From: CAWUFC02 sp963921335
GTDB lineage: Bacteria > Pseudomonadota > Gammaproteobacteria > Pseudomonadales > Halieaceae
Length of the DNA stretch: 64,000 nucleotides
Reading direction: 5' to 3'
Assembly: GCA_963921335.3 (NCBI GenBank)
Contig: CAWUFC020000002.1
Span: 1 to 64,000 of the forward strand
Part shown: positions 54,627 through 63,302 of the stretch, piece by piece
How positions within the stretch are numbered: position 1 is the stretch's first letter
Layout: each line of letters starts with the position of its first letter
Program-made: the position numbers and the translations under genes
The notes under the pieces: model-generated
Told to the model about the DNA's origin: nothing
Databases searched by the model: none
What the model saw: the letters and a program-made list of their open reading frames with translations, nothing else

Positions 54627-55310
54627 TTAGTCATCACCACCCAGAGCGGTGAGCAGGTGCAGCAGATGGATAAATAGGTTGTAGATATCCAGATAGAGGG
54701 CAACAGTGGCGCGAATGTAGTTGGTTTCGCCGCCATTGATGATACGGCTGGTATCAAACAGGATCAGGCCAGACATAATCATCACAATCGCCGCTGAAAT
54801 CGTCAGTGACAAAGCGGGAATGCCCAGGAAGATGTTAGCGATGCTGGCCACAATCGCCACCAGCAGGCCGACCATCAGGAAGCCGCCCATATAAGAGAAG
54901 TCTTTGCGAGTGGTCAGGGCGTAAGCAGACAGGCCAAAGAAGACCAGCGCGGTGCCGCCAAGCGCCTGCATGACCAGGCCGGGGCCGTTGGGCAGGGCCA
55001 GGTAGAAGCTGAGCATGGGGCCGATGGCGGCTCCCATCACGCCGGTGAAGGCAAATACAGCAACCAGGCCTTTGCTGCTGTCAGCAGTCGCGTTAACAAC
55101 GAACAACAGACCCAGGCCAACCAGGCTGAGTACCAGGCCCATGCCATGGCTCAGGCCCATAGCCATTGAGATGCCTGCAGTGACACAGCTGAACAGCAGG
55201 GTCATGCCCAACAGCAAATAGGTGTTCTTCAGCACCTTGTTGGTGGACAGGGCAGAATCCAGTCCAGCCACTTCGGCGTTGTACAGGGTTTTCTCTTGCA
55301 TCTGTTGCAT
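54627..55310 (-). CDS. yccA: Bax inhibitor-1 family membrane protein YccA
   Basis: A 227-aa inner-membrane protein with seven helices of the BI-1/YccA family; in E. coli YccA is a substrate and modulator of the FtsH protease. NKVLKNTYLLLGMTLLFS, FDTSRIINGGETNYIRATVA and LYLDIYNLFIHLLHLL are characteristic, the last with the conserved Asp pair region. GGAG lies 7 nt before the ATG. It is followed by a strong terminator. The yccA-tus order is shared with Pseudomonas. Confidence 0.93.
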   Translation of the reverse strand: MQQMQEKTLYNAEVAGLDSALSTNKVLKNTYLLLGMTLLFSCVTAGISMAMGLSHGMGLVLSLVGLGLLFVVNATADSSKGLVAVFAFTGVMGAAIGPMLSFYLALPNGPGLVMQALGGTALVFFGLSAYALTTRKDFSYMGGFLMVGLLVAIVASIANIFLGIPALSLTISAAIVMIMSGLILFDTSRIINGGETNYIRATVALYLDIYNLFIHLLHLLTALGGDD

Positions 55311-55357
55311 CAGTTACTCCACAAATACGGCCCGCAACGGGCATTCATCATGTCTCC

Positions 55358-55385
55358 ATAATAAGGGCGGCGGGAATAAAATCAA
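55358..55385 (-). promoter_or_regulatory. Promoter of yccA
   Basis: Read leftward: TTGATT (55385-55380), a 16-bp spacer and TATTAT (55363-55358), about 48 bp before the yccA start. Reasonable sigma-70 match. Confidence 0.5.
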
Positions 55386-55400
55386 GGTGCTTGCAGCCCT

Positions 55401-56759
55401 TTAACCACGAGGCTTTGGACGAAAATCACACACGTCGTTGGTGAAATATCGCACTAAAAGAAACTTATGATTATATTTTTGGTGGGGTACGGGCAGACCG
55501 CTGGGTAAGCGCTGCTGGCAGCGCCGTGCAGGTAGCTCCCGGGAGGCAATACCCTCTGCCTCTGCCACTGCAGCTCTCGCAGTCAGGAAATCATGGTGTT
55601 GATACAGTGTTTGGCGATAACTGCCGCCCTGGATCAGCCCCGCGAGCAGAACTGTTGCAAGACCCGCATAGACGTATCCTGGCTGCCAGCGCTTATTGGC
55701 CCAGTTCAGCACCAACAGCAGAGCGCAGAGTAGTAACAGCACCTCACCGAGTAGCCAGTAGCGATGACCGGGTATGGCGATCCAGCCAGCATGGTCTGCT
55801 CGTTGCGTGATCACCGCTAGCAGGGTCAGTGTGTTCACTGTCCATGCAAATATGGCCAGTTTGCGCAGGGATGTGTCGCTCCGCAGCGCCCAGACCGTGG
55901 TGGCACCGATAAACAGGTAGCCGAGTAGGGTGAGTGAAAAGGAGTGGCTGAGGTAATCAGCATTGCCACCCAGGACGCCCGGCAGTGAGTAGCGCGCCAG
56001 GCTTTTGAAAAACACCGCCAGTTGCAAAAGCAGATCCTGCTTACCGGCCCCCTCGATGTTGTTGCCAGCGTGGTCCCACTCACCGAGTTCACTCCAGATT
56101 GTGAGGATCAGTCCTGCGGCCAGTAACAGGAAGATCACCCAATTGACCCAGCTATCCGGTGCGTAGCGCGACAGAGATGCCGTAATGAGGAATGCTACGG
56201 CCAGGATCAATGCTTCCGGCCCAGCGAACAGTGCGCAGGCGACGCTGGCCAGGGCGGCAAGGCAATAATCTCTCGCGACCTTTGGCCCGGGTTGCAGCAG
56301 TAATCTGGCCAGAAACAGGCAGGCGCATATGGCCGGCAGCAGGTGAAATGCTGAGGGCAACCACTCGATCGTACTGTACATCAGCGGGTAGCTGATGATG
56401 ATGCCAGCGGCTAACAGCCCCGCCAGGCCGTTCACATTGCGTTTACTGGCTATCCAGTAGAGCAGGGCGCCAGCCAGCCCCATCCAGACAGAACAGATGA
56501 GTAACGCACGAGAAAATAAGGGACCATTGTCTGAGATCACCAGCAGATAGAGAGCTCTGTAGCCCGGGGCATAGCCTCGCTCAAAGACCGGTTCCGGTAA
56601 GGACGCCCAGCCCAGATCGTAGGCAAAGAACAGATTGACGAAATCGTCCTTGAAAAACCAGACGCTGCTCATCTGCCAGGCGCACCAGATCAAGGCCAAT
56701 ATAGCGGCAATCAGGCAGGTGCTGAAAGTGGAGAGCCTGGGTGCATTAGCTTCTGACAT
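55401..56759 (-). CDS. Polytopic membrane protein, GT-C glycosyltransferase-like
   Basis: A 452-aa protein with about eleven helices. An early FFKDDFVNLFFAYDL loop after the first helix has the acidic pair expected in GT-C type lipid-linked glycosyltransferases, and RGYAPGYRALY follows. The C-terminal 60 residues are soluble and basic. No close family is recognised. It stands alone between yccA and the tRNA-Ser repeats. Stop and yccA promoter are close, so it may be partly read through into yccA. Confidence 0.5.
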   Translation of the reverse strand: MSEANAPRLSTFSTCLIAAILALIWCAWQMSSVWFFKDDFVNLFFAYDLGWASLPEPVFERGYAPGYRALYLLVISDNGPLFSRALLICSVWMGLAGALLYWIASKRNVNGLAGLLAAGIIISYPLMYSTIEWLPSAFHLLPAICACLFLARLLLQPGPKVARDYCLAALASVACALFAGPEALILAVAFLITASLSRYAPDSWVNWVIFLLLAAGLILTIWSELGEWDHAGNNIEGAGKQDLLLQLAVFFKSLARYSLPGVLGGNADYLSHSFSLTLLGYLFIGATTVWALRSDTSLRKLAIFAWTVNTLTLLAVITQRADHAGWIAIPGHRYWLLGEVLLLLCALLLVLNWANKRWQPGYVYAGLATVLLAGLIQGGSYRQTLYQHHDFLTARAAVAEAEGIASRELPARRCQQRLPSGLPVPHQKYNHKFLLVRYFTNDVCDFRPKPRG

Positions 56760-56835
56760 TCAGCAATGATCGCAAAATTTTGCGGGAGGGGTATAGGGCC
56801 TGGCTTTATTAGAGTGAGGGTGGTATTCACTCGCG

Positions 56836-56919
56836 GGGCCAGGGATTCACCATAACGCACCAGGGATTGATCTTAGTGGGCCAGGGATTCACCATAACCC
56901 GCCAGGGATTGATCTCAGC
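56836..56919. repeat. Two 42-bp tandem repeats carrying the tRNA-Ser 3' end
   Basis: Copies at 56836-56877 and 56878-56919 both begin GGGCCAGGGATTCACCATAA. The first 13 bases equal the 3' part of the tRNA-Ser gene (acceptor and T stem) at 57090-57102. Each copy also holds a shorter CCAGGGATTGATC. The repeats look like scars from repeated events at the tRNA 3' end. Confidence 0.75.
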
Positions 56920-56940
56920 GCGGTTGCCTCCCGCGCTGAG
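56914..56940. repeat. Hairpin beside the tRNA-Ser repeats
   Basis: CTCAGCGCGG and CCGCGCTGAG form a perfect 10-bp stem with a 7-nt loop. No T run. Further right, CAAAACGC and GCGTTTTG (about 56975-57000) form another short stem. Confidence 0.5.
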
Positions 56941-57037
56941 ACCCTGCGGGCATCGACCGCTTTGCGGCGATGTCCAAAACGCTCCTATGGTCGCGTTTTG
57001 TCGAACCCACGGATTCGAACAAATCTTTGCACAACTG

Positions 57038-57083
57038 TTTAAACGAAAAAGGCCTCGCTGGTGCGAGGCCTTTTTCGTTTAAA
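57038..57083 (-). terminator. Strong terminator of tRNA-Ser
   Basis: TTTAAACGAAAAAGGCCTCGC and its exact inverse form a 21-bp stem with a TGGT loop, with T5 tracts in the stem on both strands. It directly abuts the encoded CCA of tRNA-Ser and could stop transcription both ways. Confidence 0.85.
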
Positions 57084-57173
57084 TGGCGGTGGGCCAGGGA
57101 TTCGAACCCCGGGACGGGATGAACCGTCAACGGTTTTCAAGACCGCCGCTTTCGACCACTCAGCCAGCCCACC
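57084..57173 (-). tRNA. tRNA-Ser (UGA), bacterial
   Basis: 90 nt including CCA. The acceptor is GGTGGGC with GCCCACC, the anticodon loop is CTTGAAA (TGA), a long variable arm is present, and the T stem CGGGG/CCCTG encloses TTCGAAT with one G-U pair. Same isoacceptor as the eukaryotic gene at 2691, but clearly bacterial in sequence and with encoded CCA. It lies 44 nt from the rne stop. Confidence 0.95.
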
Positions 57174-57217
57174 GGAAAGAAGCGGGATTATACAGTTCTA
57201 TAATCCCGATACAAGTT

Positions 57218-59896
57218 TTAGCTACCTTCTGCTGATGCCGCAGCCCGCGTATTACGTGGGTCGTTGGCCGCACGAGGTGGTTTGGGGCGAACCTGAACCA
57301 CAGGTGCGGCCACTTCACCGCTAAACAGCTGCGGATGATCGGTGCTGATCTCAACATTGGTCACCGGCTTGGGTTGCTCGCGCGGGTCATTGAGAGCGCG
57401 ACCAGCATCGGTGACACCTGAGGTATCAACTGCAGTCTCGACAACGGGCTCCGGTTCGGTAGCGGGTTGGGGCTCGGCAGCGACAGCCGGCTCAATTGTC
57501 GGCTCAGGCTCAACAATCGGGGCTGCTTGCGCCACCGGCTCTTCTGCCACAACTTCCACAATAGATTCGGGAGTTACTGCCGGCTCAGCCGCAATTTCTG
57601 CCGTAGTCTCTACCGTAGGTTCTGGAGCAGTTTGCTCAGTAGTGGCTGCTACGGCTGGTTCGGGCTGTGCTGCTTCAGGAGCCGGAGCCGGAGCCGGAGC
57701 AGGTGCTTGTGCTACTGCATCAGCAGTTTCAGTTGCCGCTTCATTAGATGCGGCTTGCTCGGGGCGATTGCCGCGGCGACGACGACGGGGCTGACCCTCA
57801 CCGCGCTGATCTGCCGGGCGCTTGCGCGGACGATCCTGGCGCTGTTCAGAAGCCTCCTGGGCATTGTCCTGCTGAGCGGTCTCATCTTTGCGGCGCTCAT
57901 CGCGATTGCGATCGTTGCGGCGGTTGCGATCGCGACCACGGCCTTTGCCTTCCTCGTTGCGTTCCTGCTTTTGCTGGCGATTGTCCTGCTGCTTGTCATC
58001 GCGCTGCTGTTCGTTGCGCTCGCCATTTTCGTTGTTGCGATTGCGGTTACGATTCCGGTTGCGGTTTCTGTTGCGGTTACGGTTACGACCGCCGCCTTCG
58101 CCGCGGGCGCGATTACCTTCGCTCTTTTTCTTGTTCTGCTGTTGCTTGGGCGCTTCTTCTTCCTTGCCAAACAGGAAGCCCAGTATTTTTGACAGCAGAC
58201 TTTGCTTTTTCGGTTCCGGTTTGCGCTTGCGATTGCGGGAGGGCTTCTTGGCCGCAGGTGCAGCTTCAGCCGGGGCGGCAGCTGGGGCGGGTGCAGGAGG
58301 TGCTATGCCCTTAACAGCTGCTTCCTGCAGGGGCACGTCTGCTGTGGCCGCCTCGGTGACCTGTTCCTCTTCCTGAGGCTGGATATCAATCCCAAACGAC
58401 AAGTCGGTGCGCTCTTCAATTTCATTGTCGCGCAGGCGCTCAACTTCGAAATGGGGTGTTTCCATGTTCGGGTTGGGTACAACGATCAGGCGAACCTTGG
58501 TCAGCTCTTCGATCTCGGTCAGTGCGGTACGCTTCTCGTTCAGCAGATAGGCTGATACCGGTACCGGCACGATCGCGCGCACTTCGGCCGATCGATCCTT
58601 GATGGCCTCTTCTTCCAGCAGGCGCAAGATCGACAGTGCCAGTGACTTGGTGTCGCGAATGGTGCCCTGGCCGCTACAGCGGGGGCAGGGGATAGCACTG
58701 GTTTCGCCCAGTGATGGGCGCAGGCGCTGGCGTGACATCTCCAGCAGGCCAAAGCGGGAAATGCGGCCCACCTGAACCCGGGCCCGATCAATCTTCAGGG
58801 CATCGCGCATGCGGTTTTCCACCGCGCGCTGATTGCGAGCTGCCAGCATATCGATAAAGTCGATCACCACCAGGCCGCCCATGTCGCGCAGGCGAAGCTG
58901 ACGGGCGATTTCGTCGGCGGCTTCCAGGTTGGTATTGGTGGCTGTCTCTTCGATATCGCCACCGCGGGTCGCGCGAGCAGAGTTAATATCGATGGACACC
59001 AGGGCCTCGGTGGGGTCGATGACGATGGAGCCACCAGAGGGCAGTCGAACCTCGCGTTGGAAGGCTGTTTCGATCTGGCTTTCGATCTGGAAGCGATTGA
59101 ACATGGGGATGGAATCTTCGTACAGCTTGATGCGGCTTTTTAGCTGCGGCATCACATGGGATACGAAATCCAGGGCCAACTTATAAGCTTCGGGTGAGTC
59201 AATCAGAACCTGGTCAATGTCGTCACGCAGGTAGTCCCGAATGGCGCGGATAATGACGTTGCTTTCCTGCAGCAGCAGGGAAGGAGCCTTTTCTTCCTTA
59301 TTGGCCTGGGTCACTGCTTCCCACAGCTGTACCTGGTAATCCAGGTCCCACTGCAGTTCTTCGCTGGTGCGGCCAATGCCGGCGGTGCGCACGATCACGC
59401 CCATGCCGTTAGGAATTTCCACGCCGTTGAGCGCTTCGCGCAATTGTGTACGGTCGTCGCCTTCAATGCGGCGGCTGATGCCTCCGGCGCGCGGGTTGTT
59501 GGGCATCAATACCAGATAGCGCCCGGCCAGGCTGATAAATGTGGTGAGAGCGGCGCCTTTATTGCCGCGTTCTTCTTTTTCCACCTGCACGATGACCTCG
59601 GTGCCTTCCTTGACGAGATCCTTGATCTTCATCCGGCCTTCGCCTTCGGAGGGCTTCTTGGTGAAGTATTCGCGGGCGATTTCTTTCATCGGGAGGAAGC
59701 CGTGACGCTCCGCGCCAAAGTCGACAAATGCCGCTTCGAGGCTGGCTTCTACCCGGGTGATTTTGCCTTTGTAGATATTTGATTTCTTTTGAACCCGGGT
59801 ACGGTTTTCTATATCCAGGTCATAAAGTCGCTGGCCATCGACCAGGGCTACGCGCAACTCCTCAGGTTGAGTTGCATTGATTAACATCTTTTTCAT
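57218..59896 (-). CDS. rne: Ribonuclease E
   Basis: RNase E is the main mRNA-decay and RNA-processing endonuclease and degradosome scaffold. ATG 59896 (MKKMLINATQ) matches the E. coli start, and with it the catalytic Asp303 (VSIDINSA) and Asp346 (VVIDFIDM) fall at the same numbers as in E. coli. The S1 domain is at 35-125, and the zinc link is CPRCSGQG near 404. The C-terminal half is a disordered scaffold: an Arg/Asn-rich tract (about 595-625, alternating Arg-Asn), Arg/Asp-rich stretches, then a Pro/Ala/Glu-rich tail. Length is 892 aa. In Pseudomonas it follows murB directly. Confidence 0.96.
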   Translation of the reverse strand: MKKMLINATQPEELRVALVDGQRLYDLDIENRTRVQKKSNIYKGKITRVEASLEAAFVDFGAERHGFLPMKEIAREYFTKKPSEGEGRMKIKDLVKEGTEVIVQVEKEERGNKGAALTTFISLAGRYLVLMPNNPRAGGISRRIEGDDRTQLREALNGVEIPNGMGVIVRTAGIGRTSEELQWDLDYQVQLWEAVTQANKEEKAPSLLLQESNVIIRAIRDYLRDDIDQVLIDSPEAYKLALDFVSHVMPQLKSRIKLYEDSIPMFNRFQIESQIETAFQREVRLPSGGSIVIDPTEALVSIDINSARATRGGDIEETATNTNLEAADEIARQLRLRDMGGLVVIDFIDMLAARNQRAVENRMRDALKIDRARVQVGRISRFGLLEMSRQRLRPSLGETSAIPCPRCSGQGTIRDTKSLALSILRLLEEEAIKDRSAEVRAIVPVPVSAYLLNEKRTALTEIEELTKVRLIVVPNPNMETPHFEVERLRDNEIEERTDLSFGIDIQPQEEEQVTEAATADVPLQEAAVKGIAPPAPAPAAAPAEAAPAAKKPSRNRKRKPEPKKQSLLSKILGFLFGKEEEAPKQQQNKKKSEGNRARGEGGGRNRNRNRNRNRNRNRNRNNENGERNEQQRDDKQQDNRQQKQERNEEGKGRGRDRNRRNDRNRDERRKDETAQQDNAQEASEQRQDRPRKRPADQRGEGQPRRRRRGNRPEQAASNEAATETADAVAQAPAPAPAPAPEAAQPEPAVAATTEQTAPEPTVETTAEIAAEPAVTPESIVEVVAEEPVAQAAPIVEPEPTIEPAVAAEPQPATEPEPVVETAVDTSGVTDAGRALNDPREQPKPVTNVEISTDHPQLFSGEVAAPVVQVRPKPPRAANDPRNTRAAASAEGS

Positions 59897-60354
59897 GTGT
59901 ACCACTTACATTTGTGGCACAGAGGGTGGGGCACTCAGAGTCAGGCTATTCGAAAAGCCTCGAATTTCCTGGGTTTAACGACTATTTGTAGTGATCAAAC
60001 CTAAGTTCATTTGCAATCTGCCAGAGCGCGTTTCACAGAACAACGCAGCTTCTTGTTTTGCTATTTGCTTCCTGGTCGCCGCAGCAGTCGATCTGTTGCG
60101 CGACATAAAACTGATTCTGTAGTGCCGACAGCCCATGCTGTGCGGTTATCATCTGTGCCTGCCATTTTGTTTGGCGGCACTGCCAAAAACGAGTATGTTG
60201 TGACCCGCCGTCGCCAGATGCTTGTGGCGATCTTCGTTCCGCCAAACATTAATGGTTAACTCGTTAACGATTAATTGGTCAGAACGATCCGTAATTCGGA
60301 TCACGCGCGGCGACTATAGCAGTATTTACTAAGTCCTTCAATTATAAACATTTT
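59897..60354. promoter_or_regulatory. Long rne leader and divergent rne/rluC spacer
   Basis: A 458-bp AT-richer region. RNase E genes are commonly autoregulated through a long structured leader, and this spacer would fit. It holds a 26-bp near-perfect palindrome TTAATGGTTAACTCGTTAAC continuing GATTAA (60249-60274), a GATCCG/CGGATC hairpin (60286-60302), and inverted TGTTTGGCGG / CCGCCAAACA segments (about 60169 and 60239). Open frames here are short and not protein-like. Promoters were not pinned down. Confidence 0.5.
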
Positions 60355-61275
60355 ATGAGTCAGGTCCGTTTTCTGGAAGTCACCGCCGAGCATGCCGGGC
60401 AGCGCCTGGACAACTACCTTCAGCGGGAGCTCAAGGGAGTGCCAAAGACCCGCCTCTACCGCGCCCTGCGCAAGGGTGAGATCAGGGTAAACAAGGGGCG
60501 GGTTAAGGCCGATTACCGTCTTCGGGCGGGTGATTCTGTGCGCATACCGCCAATCAGGGTAGGTGAGCGGCAGCCACTGCAGAGTGTCCCCGAGCGCTGG
60601 CAGAATCTCGAGGTACTCTATGAGGACGCCGGGTTGCTGGTGATTAATAAGCCTTCTGGCCTGGCGGTCCATGGCGGCAGCGGTATTCGGGCGGGGCTCA
60701 TCGAGTGCCTCCGCCTGCTGCGCCCCGAAGACCGCTATCTGGAGCTGGTGCACCGTCTGGACAGGGATACTTCGGGGTGCATCCTGGTGGCGAAGAAGTC
60801 CTCAATTCTGAAAGAGCTGCATCGGCAGCTGCGTGGGGACGAGGTAGACAAGCGTTACCTGGCCCTGGTGACTGGCAGTTGGCCAAGGCAGCGCAGTTTT
60901 GTCGATGCCCCGTTGCAAAAAAACACACTGCAGTCGGGTGAGCGGATGGTGCGGGTCGACAAAGAAGGGCGCCGTGCACGTACCGATTTCAGGGTGGTCG
61001 AGCGCTATCCCGCACACACCTTGATAGAGGCCAAGCCGATTACCGGGCGAACCCATCAAATCCGGGTGCATGCCCAGCACGCGGGTCACCCCCTGTGTGG
61101 CGATGAAAAGTATGCGCGCAAAGAGCAATTGCAGTATGACCAGCGCCAAGGCTTGTCCCGGCTCTTCCTTCACGCTGCAAGTTTGAATTTCACACTGCCT
61201 GAAAAGGGGCGGATTGAGGTTGCCGCGAGCCTGCCACAAGACCTCGAAAGTTATCTAGATAAAGTCCATAAGTGA
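60355..61275 (+). CDS. rluC: 23S rRNA pseudouridine synthase RluC
   Basis: RluC makes pseudouridines 955, 2504 and 2580 of 23S rRNA. An S4 domain (residues about 15-75, QRLDNYLQRELKGVPKTRLY) precedes the RluA-type catalytic domain with Asp136 in HRLDRDTSG and the GRTHQIRVH motif. Length is 306 aa. Divergence from rne and the following HAD gene match the gammaproteobacterial order. Confidence 0.95.
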   Translation: MSQVRFLEVTAEHAGQRLDNYLQRELKGVPKTRLYRALRKGEIRVNKGRVKADYRLRAGDSVRIPPIRVGERQPLQSVPERWQNLEVLYEDAGLLVINKPSGLAVHGGSGIRAGLIECLRLLRPEDRYLELVHRLDRDTSGCILVAKKSSILKELHRQLRGDEVDKRYLALVTGSWPRQRSFVDAPLQKNTLQSGERMVRVDKEGRRARTDFRVVERYPAHTLIEAKPITGRTHQIRVHAQHAGHPLCGDEKYARKEQLQYDQRQGLSRLFLHAASLNFTLPEKGRIEVAASLPQDLESYLDKVHK

Positions 61276-61281
61276 TTGTAT

Positions 61282-61917
61282 ATGCTGGTTATATTTGATT
61301 GGGATGGCACCCTTTGTGATTCTGCAGCACGGATTGTGGCCGCCATGCAGGCCGCCGCGATAGAGGTTGATTTGCCGCGCCCCTCTGAGGCGGCTGTGGT
61401 CAACATCATTGGTCTGGGCCTGCACGAAGCGGTAGAGCGGATATTTCCGGATTTGGGCTCAGCGCGTTACGAGCCCCTGAAACAGGCCTATTCACATCAC
61501 TTTCGCGAATTGGACGAGGTGCCGAGCCCGCTGTATCCGGGGGCCATGGAAACCATGGGGCAGTTAAAACAGTCTGGATACCGGCTGGCTGTCGCCACGG
61601 GCAAGAGCCGCAACGGTCTGGATCGGGTGTTAGCTGGCCATGATCTGGCCGATTTCTTTGATGCCAGTCGCTGTGCGGATGAAACACGCTCAAAGCCCCA
61701 CCCGCTGATGCTTCACGAACTGTTGGAGGAGCTCAGTTGCGCGGCGCAGGACGCGGTTATGGTTGGCGATACTGAATATGACCTGGCAATGGCTGTGGCA
61801 GCAGATATGCCCAGTGTGGGTGTCAGCTATGGTTCCCACTCGCGGGAGAGATTGCTACAGCACTCACCGCTGGCGGTGATCGACAGCCTCCCGGAGTTAC
61901 TGTCAGCGCTGGGCTGA
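61282..61917 (+). CDS. HAD-family hydrolase (phosphoglycolate phosphatase-like)
   Basis: A 211-aa HAD phosphatase. Motif I is DWDGTL (nucleophile Asp in FDWDGTLCD), motif II is ATGKS, motif III Lys is in RSKPHP, and motif IV is GDTEYD. It is close to Gph-type and pyrophosphatase-type HADs; the substrate is not certain. ATG 61282 is preferred; TTG 61276 is one base after rluC. Its end overlaps maf by 15 nt on the opposite strand. In Pseudomonas a SppA peptidase gene follows; here it is absent. Confidence 0.88.
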   Translation: MLVIFDWDGTLCDSAARIVAAMQAAAIEVDLPRPSEAAVVNIIGLGLHEAVERIFPDLGSARYEPLKQAYSHHFRELDEVPSPLYPGAMETMGQLKQSGYRLAVATGKSRNGLDRVLAGHDLADFFDASRCADETRSKPHPLMLHELLEELSCAAQDAVMVGDTEYDLAMAVAADMPSVGVSYGSHSRERLLQHSPLAVIDSLPELLSALG

Positions 61918-62493
61918 GGCGAGGGGATCGATGCCCGCTTCACGCAAGCCGCGGCACAGAGCGATTAAGGGCAGTCCCTCCAGGGCGGTGGGATCGTCGC
62001 CTTTCATGCTCTCAAACAGGCTGGTCCCCAGGCTTTCCCATTTAAAGCTGCCGGCGCAATCCAGGGGTTGGTCCAGCGCCACATAGTTTTCGATCTCCCT
62101 GGCATTCAGTGATCTGAATGTCACTTCGTAAGGAGCCAGGTGCTGCCACTGCCAATGATCAGGTCCGAGCAGGCACATGGAAGTGTAAAAACGGACGGTG
62201 CGCCCACTGCAGGCCGCTAACTGTGCGCATGCGCGCTCGCTGGTGCCGGGCTTTCCAAGCACCTCGCCATCGAGTTCGGCGACCTGATCGCCGCCCAGCA
62301 CCAGTGCCTGCGGTATATGTTGAGCCACTGCGCTGGCTTTTTCGAAGCCGAGACGTCTGGCCAGCGCGGCGGGAGCTTCGTCCGGCAGGGGAGTTTCGTC
62401 ACAGCCGGGTGCTTCGCAGCGAAAGGGAAGCCTGAGTCGGGACAGCAGGTTTTTCCGGTATTTTGAAGTGGAGGCAAGAATCAGTTCCGGCAT
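61903..62493 (-). CDS. Maf-family nucleotide pyrophosphatase (YceF type)
   Basis: A 196-aa Maf protein. The N-terminus LILASTSKYRKNLLSRL, the DETP pair and GGDQVAELDGEVLGKP are typical. The YceF subgroup hydrolyses m7GTP, while the Maf/YhdE subgroup acts on dTTP/UTP. The SAGSFKWE-like segment (DCAGSFKWESLG) supports YceF. It is transcribed away from yceD with 79 bp between. Confidence 0.9.
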   Translation of the reverse strand: MPELILASTSKYRKNLLSRLRLPFRCEAPGCDETPLPDEAPAALARRLGFEKASAVAQHIPQALVLGGDQVAELDGEVLGKPGTSERACAQLAACSGRTVRFYTSMCLLGPDHWQWQHLAPYEVTFRSLNAREIENYVALDQPLDCAGSFKWESLGTSLFESMKGDDPTALEGLPLIALCRGLREAGIDPLASAQR

Positions 62494-62534
62494 GGGCCCA
62501 TATTAATCGAAGCTGCTGTATTTAAAAGATTTTT

Positions 62535-62563
62535 TTGACATCCGGGCAAACCGCCCCTATGAT
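62535..62563 (+). promoter_or_regulatory. Sigma-70 promoter of yceD-rpmF-plsX
   Basis: TTGACA (62535-62540), a 17-bp spacer and TATGAT (62558-62563), a near-consensus promoter. The yceD ATG is at 62573, only 9 nt after the -10, so the transcript would start about 2-4 nt before the start codon and be nearly leaderless. Confidence 0.8.
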
Positions 62564-62572
62564 TGCGCGCCT

Positions 62573-63109
62573 ATGTTGAGCGAGCCCCTTCCGACGACCC
62601 TGGATGTTCGAAAAGCGGCTGCTCGCCAGGCGGTTGTAGAGGGCTATATTGAGCTCGAAAAACTACCCCGGCTTGGCGAGATGCTGGCCTCCAGAGAAGG
62701 GCGGATAGAGGTGTACTGCGAGTTTCACCGGGATGAAGAATACCGGTCGATCCTGGCAATTCGAACCAGCGCGAAACTGCAGGTGCAGTGTCAGCGCTGT
62801 CTCGAGCCGATGGCAGTCACTATCGCCACCGACAATGAGCTGGCAGTTGTCCCGGATGACGACAGGGCCAAGCAATTGCCGGGGCGGCTGGATCCGCTGG
62901 TGTTGGAAGGGGAAGAGTGCGAACTGTGGGCGGTTGCTGAGGACGAATTGATCCTTGGGTTGCCTATCGTGAATTACCACGACAGTGCGGACTGTAAGCA
63001 AATTTTGGATAATTACTCGGATCCGGTCGTCGCCGACGAACCGAGCCGGGAAAACCCGTTTAAGGTGCTGGAGCAGTTGAAATCCAGCCAGGAAAACCAG
63101 GAGTTTTAA
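62573..63109 (+). CDS. yceD: YceD (DUF177) family protein
   Basis: A 178-aa DUF177 protein, a family always near rpmF and linked to 23S rRNA or L32 metabolism. Motifs are VQCQRCLEPM (the CxRC pair), EDELILGLPIVNYHDSADC, and the C-terminal NPFKVLEQLKS. The start matches family N-termini (LPTTLDVRKAA). rpmF starts 1 nt after its stop, so the two are coupled. Confidence 0.92.
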   Translation: MLSEPLPTTLDVRKAAARQAVVEGYIELEKLPRLGEMLASREGRIEVYCEFHRDEEYRSILAIRTSAKLQVQCQRCLEPMAVTIATDNELAVVPDDDRAKQLPGRLDPLVLEGEECELWAVAEDELILGLPIVNYHDSADCKQILDNYSDPVVADEPSRENPFKVLEQLKSSQENQEF

Positions 63110-63110
63110 A

Positions 63111-63293
63111 ATGGCAGTACAGCAGAACAAAAAGACGCGGTCCCGTCGTGGTATGCGTCGTTCGCACGATTCCCTGACCGGATCGACTTTGTCAGTGGAT
63201 CAGACCACTGGTGAAACCCATCGCCGTCACCATGTCACGGCAGATGGTTTCTATCGCGGTCGCAAGGTTGTAGAGAGCAGCGACGACGAATAA
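63111..63293 (+). CDS. rpmF: 50S ribosomal protein L32
   Basis: A 60-aa L32: AVQQNKKTRSRRGMRRSHDS at the start and a basic body with GETHRRHHVTADGFYRGRKV. No zinc cysteines (C- form). It is in the conserved yceD-rpmF-plsX operon linking ribosome and phospholipid synthesis. Confidence 0.96.
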   Translation: MAVQQNKKTRSRRGMRRSHDSLTGSTLSVDQTTGETHRRHHVTADGFYRGRKVVESSDDE

Positions 63294-63302
63294 GTCCTGG
63301 CT

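Noticed and set aside
57342..58376. Long rightward open frames opposite the rne 3' half
   Set aside because: They are shadows of the Arg/Asn- and Pro/Ala-rich rne coding repeats; their proteins are low-complexity Ser/Gly, Leu/Val or Arg strings without family features.
60011..60259. Short frames in the rne/rluC spacer
   Set aside because: Mutually overlapping frames on both strands, no ribosome site and no protein-like composition; better read as leader and regulatory DNA.
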